A stretch of DNA of 64,000 bases from Alteromonas australica (GTDB lineage Bacteria; Pseudomonadota; Gammaproteobacteria; Enterobacterales; Alteromonadaceae). The DNA is taken from the NCBI RefSeq assembly GCF_000730385.1, contig NZ_CP008849.1:496001-560000 (forward strand). The letters run 5' to 3'. Positions within the stretch are counted from its first letter, which is position 1; the number at the start of each line of letters is the position of its first letter. Under the pieces are notes generated by a model, which was given only the letters and a program-made list of their open reading frames with translations, did not search any database and was not told the DNA's origin. Position numbers and translations under genes: made by a program. This document shows, one piece after another, positions 9,971-19,290 of this stretch.

Positions 9971-11008
9971 TTAGTCTCTGAATTTTACTGGGGCAAAGCG
10001 AATATACTCGCCTTCGCTTACATTAAGCGCTGCCGCGGCCTGGCGGGTCAATACTGCCACTTGCTGTTCTTCGCTTACGGCCATTTCGGTGGCAACCGCG
10101 CGAAAATCAGCAACAGAGGTGTTTATAATATAGTGGGTTTGCCCTTGTGCCGCCGTGGCGTCATCAATCACTATGGGCAACTTAAGGCTTGATTGGGCCG
10201 TTCTAATGTGGCTTAAATTAGCTTCTACCGTTGGGCCTGCATCGAAAATGTCCACATAGCCTCTACAGCTAAAGCCTTCTTCTTCCAATAACTGCAATGC
10301 CGGGCGGGTTTTGGTATGTACTTGACCAATAACTGCCTGCGCTTCTTTGCTCAACAGATTGACGTATATCGGGTATTTCGGCATAAGCTCAGCAATAAAT
10401 ACCTTATTTCCGATACCAGTTAAGTAGTCTGCGGTGGGAAAATCCATGGAGAAAAAATGGGTTTCTAGCCATTCCCAAAAGGGAGAACGCCCTTTTTCAT
10501 CGCTGACGCCTCGCATTTCAGCAATGACGGTTTCAGAAAATCTTGTTCTGTGTTCCATCATAAACAGAAAGCGAACTTTAGATAAAAATCGCCCATTAAT
10601 CCCGCCGCGCGCTTTTTCCCGTAAAAACAGTGTGCAAATTTCTGTAACGCCAGTGTAGTCGTTACAGAAAGTAAGAATTTCCACGGTATTGTGGATATTC
10701 AATTCCCGCGAAGCGTGCACCACTTTACTTAAATGATAATGGTAAAACGCGTCCTCAATACCCACAGCGGCTTCAATGCCGGTAGTGCCAACCACTTCTT
10801 GAGTGGCGCTGTCTTCCATAACAAAAAGGTACGATTCGTCACCAGGTGCAGTAACACTTTTTTTATTAAATGCGTGCTCTGCTCTGGTAATTTTGCGTTG
10901 TAACAGTTCCTCGTTCACTGGGAGCGAGGTAAAGCCGATACCCGACTCTACCGCGATATCGTGGAGAGCCTGGTAGTCGGTTTGTTTGATTGGGCGAATG
11001 ACATTCAT
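9971..11008 (-). CDS. astA: Arginine N-succinyltransferase
   Basis: AstA transfers the succinyl group of succinyl-CoA to the alpha-amino group of arginine, committing it to the ammonia-producing AST pathway. The 345-aa length and N-terminus MNVIRPIKQTDYQALHDIA are typical, and GTTGIEAAVG and KARGGINGRFLSK are conserved family segments. GNAT-like fold, cytoplasmic. The gene lies 25 bp after astC and 15 bp before astD, so it is the second gene of the operon. Confidence 0.95.
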   Translation of the reverse strand: MNVIRPIKQTDYQALHDIAVESGIGFTSLPVNEELLQRKITRAEHAFNKKSVTAPGDESYLFVMEDSATQEVVGTTGIEAAVGIEDAFYHYHLSKVVHASRELNIHNTVEILTFCNDYTGVTEICTLFLREKARGGINGRFLSKVRFLFMMEHRTRFSETVIAEMRGVSDEKGRSPFWEWLETHFFSMDFPTADYLTGIGNKVFIAELMPKYPIYVNLLSKEAQAVIGQVHTKTRPALQLLEEEGFSCRGYVDIFDAGPTVEANLSHIRTAQSSLKLPIVIDDATAAQGQTHYIINTSVADFRAVATEMAVSEEQQVAVLTRQAAAALNVSEGEYIRFAPVKFRD

Positions 11009-11033
11009 GTTCGCTTGCTCGCTAGTGATGGCG

Positions 11034-12242
11034 TTATTCAGCGTTTACAACCGCTGCTACTGCACGCTCGAAGCGCGCTAAACCTTCTTTGATATCTTCA
11101 TCTGGGATAACAAGAGAAGGCGCGAAACGGATGACGTTAGCACCTGCCACTAAACACATGAGGTGCTCCTGAGTGGCGGCCATCATGAAGTCGCGTGCTC
11201 GGCCTTGATATTTCTCATTAAGCGCGCAGCCCAATAACATACCTTGACCTCGAACTTCCTCAAAAACAGCGTATTTTTCGTTAATCGCACTAATATATTC
11301 TCTAAACAGCGCCTCTTTTTTCACTACGCCTTCAAGTACTTCTGGCTGATTAACAATGTCTAATGCGCGCTCTGCTACAGCACATGCCAAAGGGTTTCCG
11401 CCATAGGTACTGCCATGGGTGCCTGCTTTCAGGTGCGCGGCGATGTCAGTGGTGGTTAACATGGCACCAATAGGGAAGCCGCCACCAAGGGATTTGGCTG
11501 TGGTTAGAATATCCGGCGTCACGCCTAACCCCATGTATGCGTATAAGTGCCCCGTACGGCCAACGCCCGATTGCACTTCATCAAAAATGAGCAACGCGTT
11601 ATGTTTGTCACATAGTGCACGTACGCCTTTAACGAAGTCGGCATCGGGTAATATAATGCCCCCTTCACCTTGTAGCGGTTCCATCATTACAGCGCAGGTA
11701 TCGTCTGAAATTAATGCTTCAAAAGCGGCCAAATCATTATAGTCGCAATGATCTACAGCACCGGGCTTAGGACCAAATCCATCAGAGTAGGCGGCTTGTC
11801 CACCTACGGTAACAGTAAAGAATGTGCGTCCGTGGAAGCCTTTGTTAAATGCGATAATCTGGTTTTTATTTTCACCATGTTTATCGAGTGCCCAACGGCG
11901 AGCCAGTTTCAAGGCAGCTTCATTGGCTTCTGCGCCAGAGTTGGCGAAATACACCTTATCGGCAAACGTGGCGTTAACCAATTTGCTGGCTAAACGAAGT
12001 GACGGCTCGTTGGTGAATACGTTGCTTAGGTGCCAAAGTTTTTCACCTTGTTCCTTAAGTGCACTCACCAGTTCTGGATGACAGTGGCCTAGCACGTTGA
12101 CTGCAATGCCGCCTGCAAAGTCGATATACTCCGCACCATCCTGATCCCAGACGCGAGAGCCTTCACCGCGAACAGGCACCATACCAGCGGGGTTATAATT
12201 GGGCACCATCACATCATCAAACGTTGCGCGAGTTACTTTCAT
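11034..12242 (-). CDS. astC: Acetylornithine/succinylornithine aminotransferase
   Basis: A 402-aa class-III PLP aminotransferase. As AstC it converts succinylornithine to succinylglutamate semialdehyde; the same enzyme can act as ArgD on acetylornithine. PLP-binding elements include [17 protein letters not shown], the aspartate in [12 protein letters not shown] and the Schiff-base lysine in [14 protein letters not shown]. It is first in the AST operon. The arginine biosynthesis operon at 42-49 kb has no argD, so this protein may serve both synthesis and breakdown; argD is an equally valid name. Candidate ArgR boxes lie about 140-180 bp upstream of the ATG. Confidence 0.93.
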   Translation of the reverse strand: MKVTRATFDDVMVPNYNPAGMVPVRGEGSRVWDQDGAEYIDFAGGIAVNVLGHCHPELVSALKEQGEKLWHLSNVFTNEPSLRLASKLVNATFADKVYFANSGAEANEAALKLARRWALDKHGENKNQIIAFNKGFHGRTFFTVTVGGQAAYSDGFGPKPGAVDHCDYNDLAAFEALISDDTCAVMMEPLQGEGGIILPDADFVKGVRALCDKHNALLIFDEVQSGVGRTGHLYAYMGLGVTPDILTTAKSLGGGFPIGAMLTTTDIAAHLKAGTHGSTYGGNPLACAVAERALDIVNQPEVLEGVVKKEALFREYISAINEKYAVFEEVRGQGMLLGCALNEKYQGRARDFMMAATQEHLMCLVAGANVIRFAPSLVIPDEDIKEGLARFERAVAAVVNAE

Positions 12243-12351
12243 CTGTGTTACCTCTGCATTAGGCGCCTTTAGTCAAGAGTAGGAAAAGGCGCAAAAAATA
12301 ATCGGAATTGCGGGTTAGTATGACATTTATTGTACCAAATGTCTTGTTTGA

Positions 12352-12369
12352 AAAGGGCTGCAGCCCTTT
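12352..12369 (-). terminator. Hairpin, possible terminator of the HDOD gene
   Basis: A perfect 18-bp palindrome (AAAGGGCTGCAGCCCTTT) folds as a 7-bp stem with a TGCA loop. On the minus strand it ends in TTTTC, about 200 bp after the HDOD stop and upstream of astC. The T-run is short. Confidence 0.4.
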
Positions 12370-12381
12370 ATTTATAAGGAC

Positions 12382-12420
12382 TGTGGCTTATTTTGCAGGA
12401 AAAGTGAATAACTATTTAAT
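12382..12420. promoter_or_regulatory. Candidate ArgR operator (ARG boxes) upstream of the AST operon
   Basis: The 18-bp element at 12403-12420, AGTGAATAACTATTTAAT, matches the ARG-box core TGAATwwwwATTCA at nine of ten fixed positions. A weaker half-match at 12382-12399 lies exactly 3 bp away, the usual spacing of paired ARG boxes. The rest of the 322-bp gap between astC and the HDOD gene holds two hairpins (12322-12343 and 12352-12369) and no credible ORF. Confidence 0.55.
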
Positions 12421-12564
12421 GCTAAACCATACTCTTTAGGAATAGCTTGGTACCGCCGGTGAACACGCCGTTATGCGAGGGGATAATAAGGGAGAAAAGA
12501 GGGCGGCATGCATCTAGTCAGGGTTAAAAGTTTGCTGCTCAGATGCATGAATATCCAATAAAAT

Positions 12565-13785
12565 TTAACTAAATTCTTCTTCTTTTGACATCGGAAGGGT
12601 GAAAATATCAACAGATTTTAGTTTTTCCAGCGCGCGCTCTGGGTAATTCTGCGCCTTAAATACCGGTTTTACATCGGCAATACTAACGAGCTTAGTGGAA
12701 TGGAGCATTCTCACCTTTGTATAGGTACGTGCTTGTTCCAGTATATTGTGCAGGCTGCCCTGTTCTGCGGGTAAATTATCAGCACAGTTGCGCATAGCGT
12801 TACCTAAAAACAAACGTTTCAGCATCATGTGCTCAAGCATATCAGCAGCGACTTTGTCAGCGAACTCTTCCTGTAAAGCAATGAGATAGTTTGCTGAGGG
12901 CGCTATTTTTAATAATGCTTCATGGCGCTGGCGTTCTTTGTCTCTTTGGCTTTCTTGCAGTAGATGTAGGTGCACCTTGTCGAACAACTTGAAATACAAA
13001 CGTATGATAGCGCAGCGGCCGAGTTGGCTTAGCATGCCGAAGGCAAAGGCATCATGGGCGCGCACTTTGTATAAGGGGGCGATATGTTTTGCAGTGACTG
13101 CTGTTCCCTGACTGTATTGCGTCAATTTCAATTTAATACAAGGAAAGGGATCGGTAATTTGCGGCATGGCTCGCTTAACCACTAGCGAGGGAATAAGAAG
13201 CCGAAGGTTTTCGATACCGAGAAAACTTAATGCGGTACGAAGGGTTTCAACCACAATGGTGCGCCCTTTTGAATCGCGACGTCTAAATTGTGGTGTATTC
13301 ACCACTTGAATAAGCTCGTCGTAAAGCCAAGGTTGGCTGGCTGCTAAGGGCTCTAATTTCGAGATGGAAGCCGCTCGAACAGAAAGCGCATCTAACAAGG
13401 TGCCTGTGTCGTCACCTAAATTAAGCACATTCGAAAATAATTCATCCGGAAAACTTAGCTGCTCGGTTAATTCGCTAAGCACTACCTCGTGTAAGTAGTG
13501 GCTCACGCTATCAATATAAGATGCTTCAGACAACGCCTGTAAGCGCTTGTTTTCGATAGCAACCTTTTCAACATGTAAAAGTTGGCGCCGCGCGTCGCCC
13601 TGTTCTGATTGTTCAAAACTAATTTCGCCGGGCATCCGTTTACCCAGCAGTTTTATTGCGCGCTCTGGAGAAATGAGAAGGTTCTCGAACCGTTCCTCGA
13701 CGGAAATCGGCGCTGACGGCATCGTCATATTGAAAAAGCTCCTGCTTCGATGTTGCTCATGCGTCTGTGCACGGTTGACGTACAT
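12565..13785 (-). CDS. HDOD-domain protein
   Basis: A 406-aa cytoplasmic protein with an HDOD-type helical domain over roughly residues 115-330 (for example LSFPDELFSNVLNL and FAFGMLSQLGRCAIIRLY). HDOD proteins descend from the HD phosphohydrolases but usually lack the catalytic HD pair, and none is evident here. They act in signalling, often with cyclic-di-GMP networks; no specific partner is visible. The ATG at 13785 has a good RBS (AAGGTGAG, 4-6 nt upstream), preferred over the internal ATGs at 13728 and 13722. It is transcribed alone, with 208 bp to pabA behind it. Confidence 0.75.
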   Translation of the reverse strand: MYVNRAQTHEQHRSRSFFNMTMPSAPISVEERFENLLISPERAIKLLGKRMPGEISFEQSEQGDARRQLLHVEKVAIENKRLQALSEASYIDSVSHYLHEVVLSELTEQLSFPDELFSNVLNLGDDTGTLLDALSVRAASISKLEPLAASQPWLYDELIQVVNTPQFRRRDSKGRTIVVETLRTALSFLGIENLRLLIPSLVVKRAMPQITDPFPCIKLKLTQYSQGTAVTAKHIAPLYKVRAHDAFAFGMLSQLGRCAIIRLYFKLFDKVHLHLLQESQRDKERQRHEALLKIAPSANYLIALQEEFADKVAADMLEHMMLKRLFLGNAMRNCADNLPAEQGSLHNILEQARTYTKVRMLHSTKLVSIADVKPVFKAQNYPERALEKLKSVDIFTLPMSKEEEFS

Positions 13786-13994
13786 TCAACTCACCTTTGT
13801 CTCATTATAGGTTCACGAAAATAGGCGGTTAATGCACTGGTTTCGATATCAACACTGATATCTATAAAAAGTAAACAAAAACAACCGGAAATGCGAATTT
13901 AGCGCGTAATTTTTTATCGGCAGGATAGCGCACAACTTAATGCATTAATTTATCGGAAATGACACCAGGGTATGTTCAGCTAATACGAATACAC

Positions 13995-14573
13995 CTAGGT
14001 GGCCTCAAGAAAGTGCTTTAGCACGGCGTGACCATATTCGGTTAATAAGGACTCTGGGTGATATTGTACCCCCCAGATTGGCAGCGTCTTATGGGATAAG
14101 GCCATAATTTCTCGTTCACCATCTTCCGTTAAGCACCACGCATCTACCGATAAACAATCAGGGAATGTCCCGGGGGCTAAGACCAATGAGTGGTAGCGGG
14201 TGACAGAGAAATCGCCTGGCAGGCCTTTAAATAACCCCGTTTGCCTGTGATATAAGCGAGACACCTTGCCATGCTTAATTTCCTTCGCCCCCGTGACCGT
14301 TGCGCCAAACACCTGGCCAATCGCTTGATGCCCCAAACACACCCCTAAAATAGGCGTACGCCCCTGAAAGTGTGCAATCACATCTAAGCTAATTCCAGAT
14401 TCGTTGGGCGTACAGGGGCCAGGAGAGATAACAATATGGCTAGGCGATAAGGCTTCTATATCAGCAAGGTTGAGGGCATTGTTGCGCTCAACCTTGACGT
14501 CAATGCCAAGTTCTCGAAAGTACCTGGCTAGGTTATGTGTAAATGAATCGAAGTTATCTATTAAAAGCAACAA
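13995..14573 (-). CDS. pabA: Aminodeoxychorismate/anthranilate synthase glutamine amidotransferase subunit
   Basis: A 192-aa class-I glutamine amidotransferase that supplies ammonia to PabB (p-aminobenzoate, folate) or TrpE (tryptophan). The triad is visible: nucleophile cysteine in GVCLGHQAIGQ and the His/Glu pair in WGVQYHPESL. The N-terminus MLLLIDNFDSFTHNLARY is diagnostic. Position after trpS fits the pabA naming seen in related genomes, but dual use with TrpE cannot be excluded. The gap to trpS is 38 bp, so it is probably co-transcribed with rpe-trpS. Confidence 0.92.
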   Translation of the reverse strand: MLLLIDNFDSFTHNLARYFRELGIDVKVERNNALNLADIEALSPSHIVISPGPCTPNESGISLDVIAHFQGRTPILGVCLGHQAIGQVFGATVTGAKEIKHGKVSRLYHRQTGLFKGLPGDFSVTRYHSLVLAPGTFPDCLSVDAWCLTEDGEREIMALSHKTLPIWGVQYHPESLLTEYGHAVLKHFLEAT

Positions 14574-14611
14574 GAGCGTCTAGCCTACAACGAGCTTTAT
14601 GAATCAGCGTA

Positions 14612-15619
14612 TTAAGGTTTAGGAATAAAGCCTACTGCTTCGTAAACCCGCTTTAAGGTATTTTCTGCACGGGCAGATGCTTTCTCAGCGCCACTTCGCA
14701 TCACCTCGTTTAGGTAATCGCGGTTGTTTCGTAAATCGGCATAAGCTTCTTGAATTGGGGTAATAAGAGAAACCACCGCCTCAGCAACATCGCCTTTTAA
14801 GTGCCCATACATTTTATCTTCGTACTCTGGCACCAAACTATCGATAGATTTACCCGTCGATAGAGAGAGCAAGGTTAATAGGTTTGAAACACCGGCTTTT
14901 TCTTTTGGATCAAAGTAAATGTTAGCGTGTTCATCTGAGTCAGTCACCGCACGTTTAATCTTCTTGGTGATTTTCTTAGGATCTTCAAGCAAACCAATAA
15001 AGTTATTGGGATTATTGTCCGACTTAGACATTTTACGCTCTGGCTCTTGAAGGCTCATGATGCGCGCACCAAATTCTGGGATGTAAGGCTCAGGCAAGGT
15101 AAACACGTCGCCATAAAGGTTATTCATGCGCGTGGCGATGTCCCGGGTGAGTTCTAAATGCTGTTTTTGGTCTTCACCCACAGGCACCTTGTTCGCTTGG
15201 TATATTAAGATATCTGCGGCTTGCAATACGGGGTAGCTGTATAGCCCCACATTAATGTTATTTTCGTTTTTGGCTGATTTATCTTTAAACTGCGTCATGC
15301 GGTTAAGTTCGCCCATTTGCGCGTAGCAATTTAATACCCATGACAACTGTGCATGCTCGGGCACGTGAGATTGGACAAACAGGGTACTTTTCTGTGGGTC
15401 GATACCACAAGCGAGGTAAAGCGCGAGGCCATCTAAACACGCATCGTATAACTGCTTAGGATCTTGTCTTACTGTAATCGCGTGTAAATCAACGAGCATG
15501 TAAAGGCATTCATGGTCGTCTTGCATGGAAACCCACTGTTTAAGTGCACCCATGTAATTGCCCAGGGTTAATTGTCCAGAAGGCTGACAGCCACTCAATA
15601 CAACGGGTTTATTACTCAT
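14612..15619 (-). CDS. trpS: Tryptophanyl-tRNA synthetase
   Basis: Class-I aminoacyl-tRNA synthetase charging tRNA-Trp. The HIGH-like motif is [12 protein letters not shown] and the KMSKS loop reads [12 protein letters not shown] chose the ATG at 15619 (335 aa, [12 protein letters not shown]...), which has an AGGT-type RBS and matches family length, over an upstream in-frame ATG at 15682 that would overlap rpe. It begins 19 bp after the rpe stop. In enterobacteria gph lies between rpe and trpS; here it is absent. Confidence 0.96.
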   Translation of the reverse strand: MSNKPVVLSGCQPSGQLTLGNYMGALKQWVSMQDDHECLYMLVDLHAITVRQDPKQLYDACLDGLALYLACGIDPQKSTLFVQSHVPEHAQLSWVLNCYAQMGELNRMTQFKDKSAKNENNINVGLYSYPVLQAADILIYQANKVPVGEDQKQHLELTRDIATRMNNLYGDVFTLPEPYIPEFGARIMSLQEPERKMSKSDNNPNNFIGLLEDPKKITKKIKRAVTDSDEHANIYFDPKEKAGVSNLLTLLSLSTGKSIDSLVPEYEDKMYGHLKGDVAEAVVSLITPIQEAYADLRNNRDYLNEVMRSGAEKASARAENTLKRVYEAVGFIPKP

Positions 15620-15638
15620 AACATTTACCTGTAAAAAA

Positions 15639-16316
15639 TTAGGCCTTATTAAGGCAAGATAATTCTGCGCGCATGTCATCAATCACGCGGCGATAATCGG
15701 GTTGGGAAAAAATGGCAGAGCCTGCCACAAACATATCTGCACCCGCTTCAGCTATGGCACGAATGTTATCGACTTTTACGCCACCGTCAATTTCTATTCG
15801 AATGTCTCTGCCACTTTCGTTAATTCGCTGCTTAACGGCTCTCACTTTGTCTAGGGTACTGGGAATAAATGCTTGCCCACCAAACCCCGGATTCACAGAC
15901 ATAATGAGAATGTGATGCAGTTTATCCATGACGTGATCTAAATAATGAAGGGGGGTAGCGGGGTTAAAGACTAACCCAGGTTGACACCCAGCATCTAAAA
16001 TAAGTTGTAAAGAACGGTCTATATGTTCTGAAGCTTCTGGATGGAAGCTAATAAAACTGGCCCCGGCATCAGCAAATTTGCTAATAAGATCATCAACGGG
16101 TTTTACCATAAGGTGAACATCGATAGGGGCTTTAATGCCGTAGTTACGTAGTGCTTCACAAATCATAGGGCCAAAAGTGAGGTTTGGCACATAGTGGTTA
16201 TCCATTACATCAAAGTGCACAACATCTGCACCAGCGTTAAGCACATTTTCTACCTCTTCGCCCAAGCGAGCAAAGTCAGCAGATAAAATAGAAGGCGCTA
16301 TCCAATAGGGTTTCAT
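15639..16316 (-). CDS. rpe: Ribulose-phosphate 3-epimerase
   Basis: A 225-aa TIM-barrel enzyme interconverting ribulose-5-phosphate and xylulose-5-phosphate in the pentose phosphate pathway. Signature segments include [45 protein letters not shown] and IEIDGGV, covering metal and phosphate sites. First gene of the rpe-trpS(-pabA) unit. The dam gene usually found directly upstream is displaced by about 1.8 kb of plus-strand genes. Confidence 0.96.
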   Translation of the reverse strand: MKPYWIAPSILSADFARLGEEVENVLNAGADVVHFDVMDNHYVPNLTFGPMICEALRNYGIKAPIDVHLMVKPVDDLISKFADAGASFISFHPEASEHIDRSLQLILDAGCQPGLVFNPATPLHYLDHVMDKLHHILIMSVNPGFGGQAFIPSTLDKVRAVKQRINESGRDIRIEIDGGVKVDNIRAIAEAGADMFVAGSAIFSQPDYRRVIDDMRAELSCLNKA

Positions 16317-16723
16317 TCTTATTCCTTAGTGCATGGTGCACACGACGATGTAACAAGAATGGGGAGTTTACCCAATTACCTGCAGTGAAAAAAGTAAACG
16401 AGAGGCTTTTATTCCTTTCCTTTGTTTTGCCACGCATCATTCCTACAGCTCTAGGTTTACTTTGTGGCACAGAGAAAGTCTGCCCTAAGATGGTGAGTGC
16501 GCTCATTTATGGTGCATTTTTATGCACTCATTTTGCGTCTTATTTCCGAAGTCTCTAATTGACCGATAATAATAATGCCGTAAATTCAATTGTTTAACAT
16601 TATTTTTAACAAACTGGTCTAAGCGCCATAAATGGGCATCAGATTTGCTCTTCTCTAGCTAAATATAAGAAAAACAAGACAGAAAAACGTCAACAACAAG
16701 TTTAAATAGACTGGAGAACACAC
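16317..16723. promoter_or_regulatory. 407-bp divergent intergenic region between rpe and the porin gene
   Basis: A plausible sigma-70 promoter toward the porin is TTGACC (16559-16564), a 16-bp spacer and TAAATT (16581-16586), leaving a leader of about 130 nt. A small hairpin, GTGCAT-TTTT-ATGCAC, lies at 16512-16527. The rpe promoter must lie in the left part, but I see no clear boxes there. No credible ORF. Confidence 0.4.
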
Positions 16724-17446
16724 ATGAAAGGGTCATTCAAAAAAGCCTTAATCGCAGTAGCATTAACAACAGCAGGCTTAACGGCTGCTGCACCTTCGTA
16801 TGCAGAAATTACGGCTAACGCAAGTGTAACAAGCAACTATATCTGGCGTGGTCTTACACAAACAACAAACGATGCAGCGGTTCAAGGCGGTATCGACTAC
16901 GCAAACGAAAGCGGCTTTTACGCAGGTACTTGGGTATCAAACGTAAACTATGGTGCCGACGATGTTTACTCTTACGAGCACGACCTCTATTTTGGTTTCT
17001 CAGGTGAGTCTGGCGATATCAGCTATGACGTGGGTTACCTATACTATAACTACGATGCTGAAGCAGAGTTCGATTTCGCGGAAGTCTATGGCTCAGTCGG
17101 CTTTGGCGGCTTAAGCGTCACACTTTCATTGCTTGCACACACAGAAGCTGATGAAGGCGAAGGGCGTGACTATGGTTTCGGTCAAGCGTCTTACATCTCT
17201 GTAGATTATGGCTTCCCAGTGCTTAATGGTGCAGAAGTGGGTATTCACGCTGGTTACCATCAAGGTGATTTCGCTGAAGACTTCAACGGTGTACCAGATG
17301 GCTATGTAGATTACGGTGTATCACTATCGAAAGACGGTTTCAGCTTCGCGATTACAGGTACAGACTTAGATGACTCTGGTGCTGATGCTTACGACAACGA
17401 TTCAATCAAGTTTACCGTGGGTTACGCAGTAGACTTCGAACTGTAA
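16724..17446 (+). CDS. TorF-family putative porin
   Basis: A 240-aa outer-membrane beta-barrel protein of the TorF/Gcw_chp family (TIGR02001). A signal peptide ends at APSYA-EIT (about residue 27). The mature start ANASVTSNYIWRGLTQTTNDAAVQG is the family hallmark. The rest is alternating aromatic/acidic beta strands (YDVGYLYYNYDAE, DYGFGQASYISVDYGFP), ending in a C-terminal strand DFEL. The solute passed is unknown. RBS GGAGA lies 7 nt before the ATG. Strongly acidic mature protein, as in marine species. It is a single-gene unit closed by a strong terminator. Confidence 0.88.
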   Translation: MKGSFKKALIAVALTTAGLTAAAPSYAEITANASVTSNYIWRGLTQTTNDAAVQGGIDYANESGFYAGTWVSNVNYGADDVYSYEHDLYFGFSGESGDISYDVGYLYYNYDAEAEFDFAEVYGSVGFGGLSVTLSLLAHTEADEGEGRDYGFGQASYISVDYGFPVLNGAEVGIHAGYHQGDFAEDFNGVPDGYVDYGVSLSKDGFSFAITGTDLDDSGADAYDNDSIKFTVGYAVDFEL

Positions 17447-17480
17447 GGGTTTTATTACCTTTAACCATTAACGTTGAGTA

Positions 17481-17516
17481 AAATGCCTAAGGTGAACGTC
17501 ACCTTAGGCATTTTTT
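17481..17516 (+). terminator. Rho-independent terminator of the porin gene
   Basis: A 15-bp perfect stem around ATGCCTAAGGTGA with a 3-nt ACG loop, closed by a T6 run, 34 bp after the stop codon. Confidence 0.92.
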
Positions 17517-17581
17517 ACTTGTTACTCATGTTTCTTTGGTTATAATAAGATTAAATTTTAAACGGGTTTAGAGATTTCAGG

Positions 17582-17890
17582 ATGAAAGTTATCCCTTTTT
17601 TCGCACTATGTGGCGTGGTTGCTTTATTAAGTGTCGCCTTGTCGCCTCGCGGCAGCGTCAATGCTTCTGTGTGTGAATTTCAGCCTGTTACCGAATTTAA
17701 CCCCAAGTTGCCTGCTAGTCACATTCAAAACCAATGCGCCCGGGCTAGAGAAGGCGTTACAGAAGTCAGTTGGTTCTCTTGGGTAGCGGGTAAATCTCCC
17801 TCTTTTCAATTTCATTTTTTGGATTTGCTAGAACTTCTTCATAATGATGATGGTGCTGGCGACTTCTCTTCCTCGTCTAGCGACAACTAA
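17582..17890 (+). CDS. Small exported protein of unknown function
   Basis: A 102-aa protein with an N-terminal hydrophobic segment (about 4-24, MKVIPFFALCGVVALLSVALS), likely a signal peptide or anchor, two cysteines after it (CEFQPV and NQCARA, a possible disulfide), and an acidic/serine tail GDFSSSSSDN. I recognise no family. Its stop codon directly abuts the ATG of the DUF2970 gene, so the two are translationally linked and may act together at the inner membrane. Confidence 0.65.
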   Translation: MKVIPFFALCGVVALLSVALSPRGSVNASVCEFQPVTEFNPKLPASHIQNQCARAREGVTEVSWFSWVAGKSPSFQFHFLDLLELLHNDDGAGDFSSSSSDN

Positions 17891-18097
17891 ATGGCGAACC
17901 TGACCAAGTCATCTACAGGGTATGTGAATACGTTTGTCAGTGTACTTGCGAGTTTATTCGGTGTACAGAGTAGTGCGAACTACCAACGAGACTTCTCTCA
18001 GGGGCGGTTCATTCATTTTGTTGTGATAGGCGTAATACTCGTTGCGCTTTTTGTTGTAGGTTTACTTGCCTTGGTTAAGTGGCTGGTTGGCGCCTAG
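17891..18097 (+). CDS. DUF2970 family small membrane protein
   Basis: A 68-aa protein matching DUF2970: a soluble N-terminus with SVLASLFGVQSSANYQRDFS followed by one transmembrane helix (about 42-64, FVVIGVILVALFVVGLLALV). Function unknown. It starts immediately after the stop of the small exported protein. Ends 60 bp before the convergent dam gene. Confidence 0.82.
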   Translation: MANLTKSSTGYVNTFVSVLASLFGVQSSANYQRDFSQGRFIHFVVIGVILVALFVVGLLALVKWLVGA

Positions 18098-18156
18098 ATT
18101 CCCTTGTTTTTAGCGGCTAGTTTTTTATTAGCACACGTATCCCAAGCTTGACTCGG

Positions 18157-19077
18157 TTACGGCTTAACGCTTTGTTCTTTTTTGTGATGTCCCATCACTT
18201 TTATCGCATTTTTTGATTTTACTTTTCCTACGGGGTTACCGCCGGTTTTCATTGCGCTTGGCGGGAAAAATGCGAGTATTTCATCTACCGGCTTACGGGT
18301 AGCACCGTTTTGACTGATTGAGCGCTTTACCGACAACATACTGAAGTCTGCCCCTTTATAGAGGTGGCGAGTAAAAGGTAAGTCGTGGTTTGAAATAAGT
18401 ACGGGAATGCCACGCTTTTTCGATGTTTGCAACGCCAGTTCAGCTAATTTTTCTTGCGATGGCTGCCCAAAACTTCGTGCGGCATAGCTGGTAAAAGCGG
18501 CCGTTTTACTAATAGGCGCATAAGGAGGGTCGCAATAAATAACATTTCCTTTGCGGGCACGGCTAAATACTTTTTCGAAAGGCAGGCAGGTAAACGTGGC
18601 CTTTTGAGATTTTTCTGCAAAGAAAAACATCTCGTGTTCGGGAAAATAAGGTTTTTTATATCGCCCGAAGGGAACATTAAACTTGCCAGCAAGACTGTAG
18701 CGACACAAGCCGTTATAACCATGTCGGTTCAAATAAACAAACAAAATAGCGCGGTAATATTCGTCTTGAGTGGCGTTGAATTCTTCACGCAAGCTGTAAT
18801 ACATGGCCTCTTCGTTGTAACGGGGAGAGAAAAACGTGCTTATGTCGTTAATTAACGCGTCAGGCTGCGCTTTTAATAAATTGTACAGGTTGATGAGATC
18901 TGGGTTGATGTCATTTAGCAAATAGCGCGAAAATTGCGTATTTAGAAACACGGATCCCGCGCCCACAAACGGTTCAATGAGTTTGTTAGCTTGCGGTAAC
19001 CTGGCCTGAATATGCTCTACCAGGCTGTACTTGCCACCGGCCCACTTTAAAAATGCCCGGTTTTTCTTCTGCATCAT
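18157..19077 (-). CDS. dam: DNA adenine methylase (GATC)
   Basis: Dam methylates adenine N6 in GATC, serving mismatch repair, replication control and gene regulation. It is a class-alpha amino-methyltransferase: SAM-binding FLKWAGGKYSLVEHI and PFVGAGSVF (36-44), and catalytic DPPY at 183-186. At 306 aa it is somewhat longer than E. coli Dam (278), owing to a basic C-terminal tail (GKVKSKNAIKVMGHHKKE). It follows damX by 213 bp. The downstream rpe of the classical cluster is separated by an oppositely oriented insertion. Confidence 0.95.
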   Translation of the reverse strand: MMQKKNRAFLKWAGGKYSLVEHIQARLPQANKLIEPFVGAGSVFLNTQFSRYLLNDINPDLINLYNLLKAQPDALINDISTFFSPRYNEEAMYYSLREEFNATQDEYYRAILFVYLNRHGYNGLCRYSLAGKFNVPFGRYKKPYFPEHEMFFFAEKSQKATFTCLPFEKVFSRARKGNVIYCDPPYAPISKTAAFTSYAARSFGQPSQEKLAELALQTSKKRGIPVLISNHDLPFTRHLYKGADFSMLSVKRSISQNGATRKPVDEILAFFPPSAMKTGGNPVGKVKSKNAIKVMGHHKKEQSVKP

Positions 19078-19290
19078 GCTAAAACGTTACTACCTGCACG
19101 GAAATCGACGAAAGGTCTCTCCGTTTCATGCCTAGATTGGCGAATTTCTGAGGAATGGCGCCAAATCTGGCAGTGCCACGCTAAACATAGATTGTATCTT
19201 CCCGCGCTACTAGGGACAACCTAGAATAGCGTTCGAGAGGGGTTTTCTTTTATCTAAGGCGGGTTCTAAAGTCGATGACATCGAGTGCAA

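Noticed and set aside
16276..16506. A 76-codon minus-strand ORF just upstream of rpe
   Set aside because: It overlaps the rpe start, has no RBS and no recognisable features.
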